Positions 63,240 through 64,000 of a DNA stretch of 64,000 nt are shown piece by piece. The translations under genes and the position numbers were made by a program. How positions within the stretch are numbered: the stretch's first letter is position 1; each line of letters opens with the position of its first letter. This stretch comes from RYN-230 sp963834515 (GTDB taxonomy: Bacteria > Actinomycetota > Actinomycetes > Streptosporangiales > Streptosporangiaceae): contig CAWICB010000002.1 of assembly GCA_963834515.1 (NCBI GenBank), positions 868,001 through 932,000 of the forward strand, given 5' to 3'. A model generated the notes under the pieces. The model saw only the letters and a program-made list of their open reading frames with translations, was not told the DNA's origin and searched no databases.

Positions 63240-64000
63240 ATGGCGGACGACATCGGGTTCAGCGTGGGCGCCGTGGCCCGCCGGCTCGGCGTCGCGCCGT
63301 CCACGCTGCGGACCTGGAACCGGCGGTACGGCATCGGCGCGCAGGAATTCAGCCCCGGGCGGCACCGGCGATACACGGCCGCGGACATCACCCGGCTGGA
63401 GCACATGCAGCGGCTGATCCTGCGCGGCGCCTCGCCCGCTGACGCGGCCCAGGCCGCGCTGGCCACCGTGGCGCCCCAGGTGCGGGCAGCAGTGCTGGAC
63501 ATCCCGGCCGCGCGATCCGGGCCGGGGCACGGGGCCGGCGGCCAGCGCCTCGCGCTGCCCGGTGCCTCCCCGGCCGCCCGCGGCCTGGCCCGCGCGGTGC
63601 TGGCCATGGACGACGGCCTGATGAACGAGATCATCCGGACCGCACTGGCCTGCGACGGGGTGATCCAGGCCTGGCAGAGCCTGCTCGTCCCGGTGCTGTC
63701 CGGGATCGGCACCCGGTACGAGCAGACGGGTGGCTGCATCGAGGCTGAGCACCTGCTGTCCTCGGTGGCCCTGGCCGCGCTGGCCGACCTGCATCCGTAC
63801 GCCGTGGGCGGGGCTGGCGACCGGCCCGTGCTGCTCGCCTGCGCCGCCGGGGACCAGCACAGCCTGCCGCTCTACGCGCTGGCCGCGACGCTGGCCGAAC
63901 GCGGGGTCAGCAGCCGGATGCTGGGGGCCGCGCTGCCCTACGACGCGCTGCTCGCCGCGGTGCGGCGGACCGGCCCGGCGGCGGTGTTCCTGTGGTCGCA
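63240..64000 (+). CDS. Second MerR/B12-binding-type regulator, truncated by window end
   Basis: At least 253 residues from ATG 63240, which follows GGGGGAGGG. MerR domain: GAVARRLGVAPSTLRTWNRR, PGRHRRYTAADITRLEHM. Cap domain: NEIIRTALACDGVIQAWQ and HLLSSVALAALADL. B12-type Rossmann domain: PVLLACAAGDQHSLPLYALA, VSSRMLGAALPYDALL. The CarH motif Wx9EH is present as Y-x9-EH (YEQTGGCIEAEH), and GDQH supplies the candidate cobalt-ligand His. It is a paralogue of the regulator at 60394, and the two bracket the carotenoid remnants. It may be a cobalamin-dependent light sensor or a derivative that has lost the chromophore. Confidence 0.82.
   Translation, partial: MADDIGFSVGAVARRLGVAPSTLRTWNRRYGIGAQEFSPGRHRRYTAADITRLEHMQRLILRGASPADAAQAALATVAPQVRAAVLDIPAARSGPGHGAGGQRLALPGASPAARGLARAVLAMDDGLMNEIIRTALACDGVIQAWQSLLVPVLSGIGTRYEQTGGCIEAEHLLSSVALAALADLHPYAVGGAGDRPVLLACAAGDQHSLPLYALAATLAERGVSSRMLGAALPYDALLAAVRRTGPAAVFLWS

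Overview
The window is about 64 kb of very GC-rich DNA. GTG and TTG starts, leaderless genes with TAnnnT -10 boxes, BldD, mIHF, an Rv2175c-type protein and a PASTA Ser/Thr kinase all point to a filamentous-type actinomycete. The gene order bldD-pyrR-pyrBC-carAB-pyrKD-pyrF-mihF-gmk-rpoZ-coaBC-metK-priA-def-fmt-rsmB-rpe-rib is close to that of Streptomyces and Streptosporangiales chromosomes. I cannot name the genus. Almost everything is chromosomal core. I see no rRNA, tRNA, insertion sequence, prophage or CRISPR array.

Layout. 0-3 kb: a protein-like fragment at the edge, a perfect 26-bp-stem hairpin, the 3' remnant of an acyl-CoA synthetase, a Doc-like toxin with its antitoxin, an acetyltransferase and an EthD-like protein. 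2.5-6.7 kb: thiI; a DAHP synthase gene preceded by an aromatic leader peptide and an attenuator hairpin; a sulfite-oxidase-like protein; endonuclease IV. 6.7-10.3 kb: two polytopic glycosyltransferase-like genes, one broken by frameshifts. 10.5-17.7 kb: the pknL-type locus (PASTA kinase, FAD reductase, Rv2175c-like DNA-binding protein, polyprenyl diphosphate synthase, metF, acetyltransferase). 18-19 kb: a HEPN-like protein and bldD. 19.5-30 kb: the complete de novo UMP pathway (pyrR, pyrB, pyrC, carA, carB, a PyrK-PyrD fusion, pyrF), headed by a PyrR-binding hairpin. 30-42 kb: mihF, gmk, rpoZ, coaBC, metK, a small membrane protein, priA, a conserved hypothetical, def, fmt, rsmB and a DUF1707 protein. 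42.6-48.3 kb: DUF2786, rpe, an ECF42 sigma factor with its DGPF partner and a candidate self-promoter, and a DUF4331/Tat-secreted cluster. 48.5-52.1 kb: FMN riboswitch, ribE-ribBA-ribH and hisG. 52.1-56 kb: an iron ABC transporter under an IdeR/DmdR-type box. 56-59 kb: XdhC and MocA-like molybdenum-enzyme maturation proteins and an aldose epimerase. 59-64 kb: a carotenoid region with crtB, two CarH/LitR-like MerR regulators, a broken plsX copy and a hybrid crtA-like/cruF-like remnant.

Most novel signal: the DAHP synthase gene has a textbook-shaped attenuator. A GTG-initiated 24-codon peptide carries the run FWFWYGY and is followed 14 nt after its stop by a 14-bp GC-rich hairpin. Other points worth a second look are the PyrK-PyrD fusion that keeps an internal Shine-Dalgarno and start, the repeat-derived CarB tail, a Doc toxin whose Fic-motif His is Tyr, a peptide deformylase with no canonical start codon, and paired B12-type photoregulator homologues with altered upper-face residues.

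Caveat: about ten genes carry single-base frame breaks, including the expected-essential priA and the pyrimidine regulator pyrR. This looks like residual sequencing or assembly indels as much as biology, so every 'pseudogene' or 'fusion' here should be checked against raw reads.
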